From: Natronomicrosphaera sp040876735
GTDB taxonomy: Bacteria > Planctomycetota > Phycisphaerae > Phycisphaerales > Phycisphaeraceae
Direction of reading: 5' to 3'
DNA: 64,000 nucleotides
Assembly (NCBI GenBank): GCA_040876735.1
Contig: JBBDPC010000033.1
Coordinates: 73,916 to 137,915 of the forward strand
A program made the position numbers and the translations under genes. How positions within the stretch are numbered: position 1 is the first letter of the stretch; every line of letters begins with the position of its first letter. Below the pieces are notes generated by a model that was not told the DNA's origin, did no database searches, and worked only from the letters and a program-made list of their open reading frames with translations. This document shows, one piece after another, positions 49,865-58,033 of this stretch.

Positions 49865-52519
49865 TCAAACGAGCGATCGAGTTCGTCCGAATCTGGCGGC
49901 GCGGGTGACTGTAGCCTGCGAAATATTCAAACGCTTGGCGATCTCCCCGTTCGACATGCCCGCGAGATACAGCCTGTGCGCTTCATCCGCATACTGTTTG
50001 TAAGCGGGAGGCTCTTGCTCGACCGGCTCCGAATCAGCCGGTTGCTCGGTGGCGTAGCGCAGTGCCGCACGAGCCATGTGGTAGTTGATGCCAAGCTTCC
50101 TGGCGACATCGGGGACCGACATTCCATCGTTGACCATGCCTTGCACGATGGGGGCGAACTTTTTGTACTGGGCCGGCGGGGGGCCGACCTCGCCCGGCCG
50201 TCTCCCCGTCCGACGATAGGCCCGTGCCTGCCTGACAGCGTACACGTGAACGTCGAGTTTGGCAGCGATCTGAGCATTGGACAGCCCTTTTTCAGCGAGT
50301 TCGGCCACTTCCGTAGCAATCAGTTCGTAACGGCGGGTGCTGCAATAAAGCGTCAGTTCGCCCGCAACCGGCATTTTCCAGCTGCGTAACATCAACTTCA
50401 TCAGATTGGACGCATCTGGAAGATCGTGACGGTCCGCAAAATCGGCCACCAGGGGCACCAGATCACCATCGAGCTTGGCAATCCAGATCGGTCGCTTGGC
50501 CCCCGGCACAACCTTCTGTGTGATCGGGACCGCCCCAAGCAACTTCTGCAAGGCGCTGTTGGCCACGGCAACATCCCCATACAGGACGCTCCGCAAATCA
50601 TCGAGCATGGCTATCACTTTGTCTCGGCACAGCGGGGTCAATTGATCTTGATCCTCCTGTTCGGCGGCGCGGATACGAGACGTCAACTCTTTCATCTCCG
50701 TTTCGAGCTTGCCGATTCGATCACGGATGGCGTCCAGGTTCGGATCCAGGGATTCAGCCAAGGCGTCCACCAGTCGATCGCGTTTGCGCCGAATCTGGTC
50801 GAGCGTGGCTCGCAAGGGTTCCACGTCCAGTCGCGGCCGTTCGGCTTCAGCAGCGATGTATCTGTTCGCCTCAACGACAAGCCGTTCAAGGTTCTCCGTG
50901 GTGAAAATCTTCGACTTCACAAAGTTCAGCAGGGCCGGTTCAAACACACTTGACGACTTTGACGAACGCAGTTCGCAACTCGGGCGCTTATCAAGCCCGT
51001 TCCGGCAAAACATGGAGTAGGTCTTACCGCCACGACGGAGGCGTAGCGGACGGCCGCAATGACCGCAGTACAAAATATTGGTGAAGACGGTGGTGGGGTA
51101 TGCCTGCACGCGGTGGTTCTGAGCGGCCTTGCCTTTGCCGAACCGAAGGTTCGATGTTTCCTTCAACCGTTGCTGGATTTGCTTCCACCGTTTCCATGAC
51201 CATATCTGGGCCTCCTTGATTCGGATGACGCTCCATTCAGAACGCGGCTGTGGGACGAACCGCTGTTTGCCCGTCGCCGGGTCCTTGAGATTCCGCTTCA
51301 TGCCTTCGATGAAGATTCCCACGTAGCGGTGGTTGCTCAGCATCCCGTGGAGTGTGGGGGCGCTCCAATTATCGCGCCCGCCAATCTGCCGGGTATTGAA
51401 CTCGCGACAGATCTGTCGCAGTGAATACTGGCGATCAACGCACAGGTGCGCGAGCAATTCGAGCACCCAGCGTGTCTCAGGGTCCGCGATGGCGGTTTTC
51501 GCTTGCCCACCGCGTTTGTTCATGATCGGCTGGCCGCTCGCATCGAACATGGGCGCGTGTATCAGCCCAAAGGGCAAGGGCCTGATGACCATCTTTCGGC
51601 GAAGCGCCCCTCGCCGACCGCGCATGACCTTGGCTCGATGCTGGGTCATGAACTGATCATTGAACATCGCATACATGTACAGCATCATGCGAGATTGTTC
51701 GTTATTGGAATCGAACCCGCTGGTCACACCGATCAGTCGTTTGCCATGCTCGGTAATCAGGTTGCCCAGCGACAGGATCTGAAGCCCGTCGCGAGAGGCA
51801 CGGTCGATCTCATCGACGAAAAGCGTGGAAACCGACTCGTCGGCATTAAAATGTAGAACCTGTTTGGCCAACTGGTAGCCAGTGCGGGTGGCAACGGTGC
51901 CCGTGACGGAGGCGTCTGCGAAAATGTAGCTCCACGGGATGTAGATTCGTTCCCGAGCCGCGCGGTCCAGAATCTGGTGCAACTGATCGTCCAAGCTGCG
52001 CGGGTTCTGCATCGCGCTCGAGTAGCGCGTGTACCCCACCCCCAACGCCTCCCACGGTGCCGACTTGAGCCCATGCGTGAACGTCACGAGCTGCTTTGTC
52101 AGAAACGTCTGCTCGAACTCGCGACACAATTCGTCCAGCGACTGATCCTTGCCGCCGGGGATCACGCCGGCCCTGACCAGTTCCGGCCAGTGCCGCTGCT
52201 GCTGAGTCAGCCACACCGCCGCGAGCTTTCGGACGTCTCCCGGCGCTGGCAACCCCTTGCTGGGCGAAGCCACACGCCCCCCACGCGGGTTGAAGTAGGC
52301 ATACGTCTCGTCACGAATTGGCTGGAACGATGGCTCAGCCGATGACGGGTTAGTTTGCTTTACGTTCGCTTCAAACCGATCGAAAACGCTGGAATCGGCC
52401 CCAACGGAACCGAGCGCATCCGAATTCTTAACCTCCTGTGAATCCTCGTACTTCCCAGCTTTGCCCAACGAAACCGAATCAACCCCTAAAGGTGACGTCG
52501 AAGCCGTGGGCTTCTGCAT
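49865..52519 (-). CDS. Large serine recombinase with three C-terminal HTH units
   Basis: This 884-residue protein has a resolvase catalytic domain starting at GVGYTRYSSAMQNPRSLDDQ (Ser near residue 167), with LFVDEIDRASRDG and GVTSGFDSNNEQSRM after it. A recombinase domain follows, then a zinc ribbon (CGHCGRPL and FCRNGLDKRPSC) and a coiled coil near residue 600. Three tandem helix-turn-helix segments end the protein (LSNAQIAAKLDVH, MSVPDVARKLGIN, MSNGEIAKRLNIS). An N-terminal extension of about 160 residues is unusual for the family. I chose ATG 52519; the frame opens further upstream to 52600. It most likely moves the island. Confidence 0.9.
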   Translation of the reverse strand: MQKPTASTSPLGVDSVSLGKAGKYEDSQEVKNSDALGSVGADSSVFDRFEANVKQTNPSSAEPSFQPIRDETYAYFNPRGGRVASPSKGLPAPGDVRKLAAVWLTQQQRHWPELVRAGVIPGGKDQSLDELCREFEQTFLTKQLVTFTHGLKSAPWEALGVGYTRYSSAMQNPRSLDDQLHQILDRAARERIYIPWSYIFADASVTGTVATRTGYQLAKQVLHFNADESVSTLFVDEIDRASRDGLQILSLGNLITEHGKRLIGVTSGFDSNNEQSRMMLYMYAMFNDQFMTQHRAKVMRGRRGALRRKMVIRPLPFGLIHAPMFDASGQPIMNKRGGQAKTAIADPETRWVLELLAHLCVDRQYSLRQICREFNTRQIGGRDNWSAPTLHGMLSNHRYVGIFIEGMKRNLKDPATGKQRFVPQPRSEWSVIRIKEAQIWSWKRWKQIQQRLKETSNLRFGKGKAAQNHRVQAYPTTVFTNILYCGHCGRPLRLRRGGKTYSMFCRNGLDKRPSCELRSSKSSSVFEPALLNFVKSKIFTTENLERLVVEANRYIAAEAERPRLDVEPLRATLDQIRRKRDRLVDALAESLDPNLDAIRDRIGKLETEMKELTSRIRAAEQEDQDQLTPLCRDKVIAMLDDLRSVLYGDVAVANSALQKLLGAVPITQKVVPGAKRPIWIAKLDGDLVPLVADFADRHDLPDASNLMKLMLRSWKMPVAGELTLYCSTRRYELIATEVAELAEKGLSNAQIAAKLDVHVYAVRQARAYRRTGRRPGEVGPPPAQYKKFAPIVQGMVNDGMSVPDVARKLGINYHMARAALRYATEQPADSEPVEQEPPAYKQYADEAHRLYLAGMSNGEIAKRLNISQATVTRAARFGRTRSLV
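52504..52513. other. Possible att-like core, right copy (CCGTGGGCTT)
   Basis: The same ten bases as at 45738-45747, 6 bases outside the recombinase start codon. It is within a short GAAGCC-GTG-GGCTTC palindrome. Recombinase elements often have the crossover site next to the recombinase gene, but the match is short. Confidence 0.2.
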
Positions 52520-52590
52520 TGGCAAACAACCCGACTTCCCACTGGTGCAATCCCCTCCCCGGGCCGATACATTGGGTAGTCGTGACGCAG

Positions 52591-54057
52591 ATGGACACAT
52601 CCCGTCCCGCCGCCGCCGAGCCCCGGGTTCGGCCGCTGTGCGTGGACCTTGACGGCACGCTGGTCGCCACCGACACGGTGTGGGAGGCGATGCTGCAACT
52701 GCTGCGGCACAAGCCGTGGCGGGCGTGGCAACTGCCGGTGCTGGCCGTCGGCGGCCGGGCCCGGCTCAAGTGCTGGCTGACCGGGCACGTCCGGCTCGAC
52801 GCCGCGACGCTGCCCTACCGCCCGTCCGTGCTCGCCTTTCTGCATGAGCAGAAGCAGCTTGGCCGGCCGCTGATCCTGGCCACCGGCGCGGACGCCGCCT
52901 TTGCCCGCGATGTCGCCGATCATCTGAAGCTGTTCGACGACGTGGTCGGCACGCAGGCGGGGTGCAACTGCACGGGCCGGGGCAAGTGCCAAGCAATCGC
53001 CGCGGCGCTGGGGCCGGAGGCGGTGTTCGATTACATCGGCGACTCGCGGGCCGACCTGCCGGTGTGGACCTCAGCGGAGCGTGCTTACATGGTCAACCCC
53101 ACACCGGGCGTGCGTCGGCGGGTCGAGGCGGCGGGCCGGGTCGAGCGGGTGTTCACCGAGCCGGGCGCGGGCAACCGCTTCGCGGCGCTGCTGGTGAGCA
53201 TGCGGCCGCACCAGTGGGTGAAGAACGCGCTGCTGGCGGTGCCGATGCTGGTGGGCCAGCAGCTTGGCGATCCGCTGAAGTGGTGGGCGCTGCTGGCGGC
53301 GATCGTCTGCTTCAGCCTGGCGACGTCGGCGATCTACCTGGTCAACGACCTGTTCGACCTTGCGGCCGACCGTCAGCACCCGACCAAGCGTCGGCGACCG
53401 CTCGCGGCCGGGACGCTGCCGATCCCCTGGGCGGTGGCGGCGGTGCCGGTGCTGCTGCTGATGGCGGTGGGCGCGGCGGCGGCGCTGCTGCCGATGCAGT
53501 TCGCCGCCTTGGTGGCCGGTTACGTGGTGCTGGCGCTGGCCTACTCGGGCGCGGTGAAGGGCAAGGCGATCCTGGATGTGCTCTGGCTGGCCGGGCTGTA
53601 CACGCTGCGCCTGGTGGCCGGCGGCGTGGCGGTGGCGGTGCTGCCTTCGCCCTGGCTGCTGGCGTTCGCGATGTTCGCCTTCCTCTCGCTCGCCTTCGCC
53701 AAGCGTTACGCCGAGCTGGTCCGCATCGAGCACCAGCATGGCACCGCCGCCGCCGGCCGCGACTACCACGTCACCGATCTCTCGCTCATCGGCACCGTCG
53801 GCCCCGTGGCGGGTTACATGTCGGTGCTCGTGTTCGCCCTCTACATCACCAGCGACGACGTGCAGCAACTCTACCCGCAGTACAACGCGCTCTGGCTCAT
53901 CTGCCCGCTGCTGATCTACTGGCTCACCCGGCTCTGGCTCAAGGCCCACCGCCGCGTGCTCCGCGAAGACCCGGTCATGTTCGCCCTCACCGACCCGGCG
54001 ACCTACGGCGTCATGGGCCTGATCGCCCTCGTCGCCCTCGTCGCCGCCTGGCATTGA
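52591..54057 (+). CDS. HAD-UbiA fusion, decaprenyl-phosphate phosphoribosyltransferase-like
   Basis: This 488-residue protein fuses an N-terminal HAD domain (PLCVDLDGTLVATD, LILATGADA, FDYIGDSRADLPV near residue 155) to a UbiA prenyltransferase membrane domain. The latter has IYLVNDLFDLAADRQHP then KRRRPLAAG (NDxxDxxxD) and ILDVLWLAGLYTLRLVAGG. UbiA proteins of this type make decaprenyl-phosphoribose. The fused HAD could remove the phosphate from the product, as in arabinan precursor synthesis. It starts 72 bases after the island; ATG 52591 lacks a strong ribosome site. Its product may serve polysaccharide or cell envelope synthesis. Confidence 0.87.
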   Translation: MDTSRPAAAEPRVRPLCVDLDGTLVATDTVWEAMLQLLRHKPWRAWQLPVLAVGGRARLKCWLTGHVRLDAATLPYRPSVLAFLHEQKQLGRPLILATGADAAFARDVADHLKLFDDVVGTQAGCNCTGRGKCQAIAAALGPEAVFDYIGDSRADLPVWTSAERAYMVNPTPGVRRRVEAAGRVERVFTEPGAGNRFAALLVSMRPHQWVKNALLAVPMLVGQQLGDPLKWWALLAAIVCFSLATSAIYLVNDLFDLAADRQHPTKRRRPLAAGTLPIPWAVAAVPVLLLMAVGAAAALLPMQFAALVAGYVVLALAYSGAVKGKAILDVLWLAGLYTLRLVAGGVAVAVLPSPWLLAFAMFAFLSLAFAKRYAELVRIEHQHGTAAAGRDYHVTDLSLIGTVGPVAGYMSVLVFALYITSDDVQQLYPQYNALWLICPLLIYWLTRLWLKAHRRVLREDPVMFALTDPATYGVMGLIALVALVAAWH

Positions 54058-54111
54058 TCCGCGTCGCCGCGTGCCACGGGTGGCGCCCGCCAGATGACGT
54101 GGGATGGAATC

Positions 54112-54540
54112 CTAGCGCAACCGCTGAGCCGTCACGTCCGCCGGCGTCCAACCGCCCTCGACCCGCGCCCACGCGATCGTCTGCGCCAACGTCTGCCCGC
54201 CATGCTCGACGGTGATGTTCGCCGTGCAACGCCGCTCGTCCTCGGCCATTACCGCGACGGTGACCACCGCCTCCGCGAATCCCTCGGCCTCCGGCAACGC
54301 GAGCGTGAACGTGCCGACATCCCCCGGCTCATCCGCGAGCCGTGCCTGCGCCGCCGCCGCGCCCGCCAGCAGCAGTTGACGCCGCTGCGCCTCGGCCTTC
54401 ACCCGCTGCGTTCGGCCGGCCTCCATCGCCGTCAGCCGCGTCATCGTCATCACCGCCATGGCGACGAACACCAGCATCGCCACCGTCACAAACGTCGCGA
54501 AGCCGCACCGCCCGCCATGGTCCAAACGCCTTTGTCTCAT
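54112..54540 (-). CDS. Pseudopilin-like protein (GspK/PilX-like, no Glu5)
   Basis: This 142-residue protein starts MRQRRLDHGGRCGFATFVTV and then has a single hydrophobic helix (AMLVFVAMAVMTMT). It lacks the Glu5 typical of pilins. This is true of GspK/PilX-type minor pseudopilins, but it is short for GspK. It overlaps the upstream pseudopilin-like gene as ATGA. It is the last gene of the secretion operon. Confidence 0.6.
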   Translation of the reverse strand: MRQRRLDHGGRCGFATFVTVAMLVFVAMAVMTMTRLTAMEAGRTQRVKAEAQRRQLLLAGAAAAQARLADEPGDVGTFTLALPEAEGFAEAVVTVAVMAEDERRCTANITVEHGGQTLAQTIAWARVEGGWTPADVTAQRLR

Positions 54541-55034
54541 CGTGACACCTCCAGCAGGCGGACCTGGTTCACCAGCGTGACCGACTGCTCGCCGACGTAC
54601 AGCCGAACGCCCGGACCCGCCGCCGCCACACGCACCGGCGCACGCACCACAAACCGCGTCGGCTCCGCCGCGTCCGCCCCGTCGGTGATTTCACGCACGA
54701 TGTGCGTCGCCGGCTCATCCATCTCGCTTGTCTCACGCGTGATCCGCCAGGTGACGCGCGTCGACTCACCCAGCGTCAACGCCAACCGCTGCTCGTCCAC
54801 CGCATCGAGTTGGCTCGCCTGCCAGACGTCCTGGCGCAGGTGGCGCACCAGCGCGTCGATCTGCGTCACGTCCTGCTCGTAGCGGGCCCCGTCGCGCGTG
54901 ATGGTCATCGCTTGCGTGAACAGGTGGCCGGTCATGAGCATGAACACGCCCAGCAGCGCCATCAGCGCGAGCATGTCGATCATCGTCACGCCGTGACAGC
55001 GCCGGCGCCGTTGCCGGGAAAGAACCTGCTTCAT
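54537..55034 (-). CDS. Type II secretion pseudopilin-like protein (GspJ-like)
   Basis: This 165-residue protein has RRRRCHGVTMIDMLALMALL, a prepilin-type leader with Gly before the cleavage and Asp instead of Glu at position 5. A hydrophobic helix follows, then a globular part of about 100 residues. It resembles GspJ/minor pilins by position and size. The start at 55034 overlaps the upstream gene as ATGA; the longer frame to 55124 is rejected. Confidence 0.65.
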   Translation of the reverse strand: MKQVLSRQRRRRCHGVTMIDMLALMALLGVFMLMTGHLFTQAMTITRDGARYEQDVTQIDALVRHLRQDVWQASQLDAVDEQRLALTLGESTRVTWRITRETSEMDEPATHIVREITDGADAAEPTRFVVRAPVRVAAAGPGVRLYVGEQSVTLVNQVRLLEVSR

Positions 55035-55390
55035 GGCATTCCCCCTTCCGCCTCGGCCGGGCGCGGCGCCCAGCCGGTCAACGTTGCCGACGCCCCATCC
55101 CGCTCGATGCGCACCTCGACCCACGGCAGCGCATCATCGCCCTCCCCCGCCGGCAGCCAGCGCGTCCGCACCGTGCTCTGCTCGTGCACCGCCTCCGCCG
55201 GCCGGCCCTGCTGCAACGCCGTGAGCACCGTCTCTGCTTCGTGCGTCAGTTCGCGATGCAGCGCGAAGTGCTCGCCGCCGCGCCGCTGGTGGCTGGCGGC
55301 GGCCGTGAGCATCGCAATCACCGTGGCGATCATCACCAGGCCGATCACCGTGTCCAGCAGCATCACGCCTTGCCTGTGCCGGTTGTTCAT
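55031..55390 (-). CDS. Type II secretion pseudopilin-like protein (GspI-like)
   Basis: This 119-residue protein starts MNNRHRQGVMLLDTVIGLVM, with a Gly cleavage site and Asp5, then a hydrophobic helix and a small globular domain. It resembles GspI by size and operon position. It shares one base with the stop of the second GspF gene (TAATG) and overlaps the next pseudopilin as ATGA. Confidence 0.65.
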   Translation of the reverse strand: MNNRHRQGVMLLDTVIGLVMIATVIAMLTAAASHQRRGGEHFALHRELTHEAETVLTALQQGRPAEAVHEQSTVRTRWLPAGEGDDALPWVEVRIERDGASATLTGWAPRPAEAEGGMP

Positions 55391-56664
55391 TACAGCCTCC
55401 CCCCCGTCAGCGCCTCATTCGTCGCGGAGTCGATCAGCTCGATCAACGGCAGGAACATCGCCAATACCACGAACCCCACCAGCAGCGCCGACACCAGCAC
55501 GATCGCCGGCAGCACCGCCGCCCGCCCCAGTTCCGCCAGCTTGCTGAACCGCAGCCGGTAGTATCGGCCGAGGAAGGCGAAGGTCCGCACGGCATCGCCC
55601 CCGCCCGACGTGGCCGGCCCGAGCATGCCGCTGACCACCGCCGGCAACCGCGCCGTCCGCGCCGCCTCGCCCGGCTCACGGCCCGCCGCCACTTCCCCTG
55701 CCATCTCCACAAGCCGGCCACGCAACACCGCGTTCACCGGCAACTCGCCCGCCTCCATCAACGCCTGCTCTATCGGCACGCCCGCCCGCAACGCATCCGC
55801 CACCAGCTCAAACGCATCCGCCAACCCCCGGTCGCGCACCAGCCCGTGCAGGCCCGGCAGGACCCACAACAGCCGATCCGTCACCGGCCCCCACGCCGCC
55901 GGCCGACGGTCGGGCATGTGCAGCAGATGCCACACCGACCGACCCGCCACCGCCAGCACCCCCACCGCCGCCAACGGCAGCAGCCACCGCGCCACCGAGG
56001 CGAACGTCGTCATCGTGAATTCGGTGATCCACGGCAACGCCACTTCGAAGTCTTCGAAGATGTAGGCGAACTTCGGCATGATGAAAATGCTCACGCCCCC
56101 CAGCGTGATCATCAGCACCAGCACCAGAATCATGCCATACGCCCAACTGAACATCGCGTCCGGCCCACCCGACATGCTCCGCTCGCGGCGATCCGCCTCC
56201 GCCAGCCGCGCCAGCGTCGCCGGTAACTGCCCCACCCGCTCGCCCGCCTCGATCAGCGCCACCGTCCGCCGCGACAGCTCCGGCACCGTCGTGCTCACCG
56301 CCTCGCCCACCGGCAGGCCCGACTCGATCGCCCGCTGCAACCGGTCGAGCCGTTGCCGGGCGATCCCGTCCTCGCTCGCCGCCGCCGCGCTCAGCATCGC
56401 CGGCAGCGGCAGGTTCAGCCGCACCGCCTGCTCGATCTGCCCCAGCACCAGCATCGCCCGCCGCTGCCGGGTCCGCCGCGCCGCGATGCCCAGCATGATC
56501 AGCAGCAACAGCGCCCCCACCGGCCCGCCGAACGTGAACAACGGCCCGAACAGAAAGCCCATCACCGCCATCGCCAGCACAAGCAGAAACAGCGTCAGCC
56601 CGCCGACGACCATCCAGAAGATCGCCGCCACCGCCACCCCTGCAAGTCGTAAAACAGTTTCCAT
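55390..56664 (-). CDS. GspF-like inner membrane protein, divergent copy
   Basis: This 424-residue protein has a GspF/PilC core (LIEAGERVGQLPATLARLAE near residue 140, EQALMEAGELPVNAVLRG near residue 300, VLPAIVLVSALLVGFVVLAMFLPLIEL at the end). An extra pair of hydrophobic helices precedes the core in place of the usual cytoplasmic start. It is the platform protein of a secretion or pilus machine. It may differ in assembly from the other GspF. The start at 56664 is the second codon of a MM pair. Confidence 0.75.
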   Translation of the reverse strand: METVLRLAGVAVAAIFWMVVGGLTLFLLVLAMAVMGFLFGPLFTFGGPVGALLLLIMLGIAARRTRQRRAMLVLGQIEQAVRLNLPLPAMLSAAAASEDGIARQRLDRLQRAIESGLPVGEAVSTTVPELSRRTVALIEAGERVGQLPATLARLAEADRRERSMSGGPDAMFSWAYGMILVLVLMITLGGVSIFIMPKFAYIFEDFEVALPWITEFTMTTFASVARWLLPLAAVGVLAVAGRSVWHLLHMPDRRPAAWGPVTDRLLWVLPGLHGLVRDRGLADAFELVADALRAGVPIEQALMEAGELPVNAVLRGRLVEMAGEVAAGREPGEAARTARLPAVVSGMLGPATSGGGDAVRTFAFLGRYYRLRFSKLAELGRAAVLPAIVLVSALLVGFVVLAMFLPLIELIDSATNEALTGGRL

Positions 56665-56696
56665 CACACGTTCCCACTTCGCATCACCGACCCGAA

Positions 56697-56719
56697 GCCC
56701 ACGGATTCAATCCGTGGGC
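56697..56719. terminator. GCCCACGGATT/AATCCGTGGGC hairpin
   Basis: A perfect 11-bp stem with a one-base loop lies between the two GspF genes. It is the GCCCACG-family hairpin and lacks a T-run. It may reduce read-through or stabilise RNA. Confidence 0.5.
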
Positions 56720-56740
56720 GTCTGCATCACCACCCCACCC

Positions 56741-57982
56741 TCACATCACCGAGTTCATCAACTGCACCAACGGCAGAAACAGCGCACTCACCACCACCCC
56801 GATCATCATCGCCATGAAAATCAACAGCAGCGGCGTCAACGTGATCTGCAACGTCGACAGCCGCAGGTCCGCCTGCTGCTGGTACATCCGCGTCAGGTTC
56901 TCCAGCATGGCCGACAGGTCATGCCGCTGCGACGCCAGGTGGATCGCCGTCGGCACCGTTGCGGGGATCACCAGCAGCCGCGGGTGATCGTCCAACGGCC
57001 GGCCGGCTTCCAGCGTCTGGCGCAGCGCCGCCGCGTCACGCAGCGCCAAAGGCGATGCCACCGCCTCGCCCGCCAGGTCAAACGCCGCCGGCAGGTCCAG
57101 CCCCGCCTGCACCCCCAGCCGGGCCGCGTCGCACCAGCGCGCCACCAGGTTCGCCCGCAGCACCGGGCCGATCAACGGCAGAGGCATCAACACATAATCG
57201 CTCACCGCCTGCGCCCGCCCGCCCAGCGCCAGCAGCCACCAGCCCACGATCGCCGTCACCAGCACCACAAGCCCGCCGATCGACAGGGCCGGCATCCACT
57301 CGGCCGCGGCGAACACCGACTCCGTCAGCGCCGGCAGCCTCGTGTCGAAGTCTTCGAAAATCTCGCGGAAGCCCGGCACGATCGCCATGCCCAGGAACGC
57401 CATCACCGCCACGATGCCCAGCAGCACGATGATCGGGTAGGCCGCCGCTCGCCACAGCGTCGCGTGCAGGCGGTGGATCAGCTCCAGGTGTTGCCCGAGG
57501 CTCAGCAGCACGGCCGGGAGCTGGCTGGACTTCACCCCCGCGTCGATCAGCCGGCCGTAGAGCGGCGGAAACTTGTTGCGATGCCGGTCGAACGCCTCGG
57601 GCAGCGACGCGCCTTTCTCCAGCTCGTCCGCCACCGTCTCGATCGTGCCCGCCAGCCGGGCGTTGCCCATGTCCCGGGCGATCAGCCGCAGCCCGCGCTC
57701 CACCGGCAGCCCCGCCTCGGTCAGTTGGGCAAGCTGCTGATTGAACGCCGCAAACTCCGCCCCGCGCAGCGCCCGCGGCCGCACCGCCGCCGCTGCCTGC
57801 TGCTCCAACTCCACCAGCCGCAGGCCCATGCCCGCCAGCGTCATCCGCGCCTCCTCGGCCGAGGCCGCCTCGATCGTGCCCGACAGCGCATGGCCGTCGG
57901 TGCTCTGCGCTTCGTAGGCATACGCCTGCCGGCTCGACGTCGACGGCGGCACGGCAGCGGACGGTTCAGAAGCTTGTGTCAT
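56741..57982 (-). CDS. GspF/PilC-like inner membrane platform protein
   Basis: This 413-residue protein has the canonical GspF start (AYAYEAQSTDGHALSGTIEA), FNQQLAQLTEAGLPVERGLRL near residue 115, a membrane helix (PIIVLLGIVAVMAFLGMAIV) and a second copy of the repeat with DAARLGVQAGLDLPAAFDLAG near residue 275, ending in three-helix membrane topology. The ATG at 57982 has AGGTGAG 7 bases upstream. It is the platform of the secretion system and lies next to the ATPase. Confidence 0.88.
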   Translation of the reverse strand: MTQASEPSAAVPPSTSSRQAYAYEAQSTDGHALSGTIEAASAEEARMTLAGMGLRLVELEQQAAAAVRPRALRGAEFAAFNQQLAQLTEAGLPVERGLRLIARDMGNARLAGTIETVADELEKGASLPEAFDRHRNKFPPLYGRLIDAGVKSSQLPAVLLSLGQHLELIHRLHATLWRAAAYPIIVLLGIVAVMAFLGMAIVPGFREIFEDFDTRLPALTESVFAAAEWMPALSIGGLVVLVTAIVGWWLLALGGRAQAVSDYVLMPLPLIGPVLRANLVARWCDAARLGVQAGLDLPAAFDLAGEAVASPLALRDAAALRQTLEAGRPLDDHPRLLVIPATVPTAIHLASQRHDLSAMLENLTRMYQQQADLRLSTLQITLTPLLLIFMAMMIGVVVSALFLPLVQLMNSVM

Positions 57983-58033
57983 CAGCAACTCACCTGTGAA
58001 AGGACCCCGAAACAGCAACATGACCGCCCCCGA

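Larger units (their letters stand above)
45846..52519. mobile_element. Mobile island bounded by integrase remnant and serine recombinase
   Basis: A 6.7-kb block of lower-GC DNA sits between a terminator at 45752 and the HAD-UbiA gene at 52591. It holds a dead tyrosine integrase piece, a PIN-like protein, a Cas4-like nuclease, a pair of related small proteins, other small ORFs and a large serine recombinase at the right end. Its exact ends and direct repeats are not established; see the att-like pair. Base composition and gene types support transfer, but this is inference. Confidence 0.65.
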
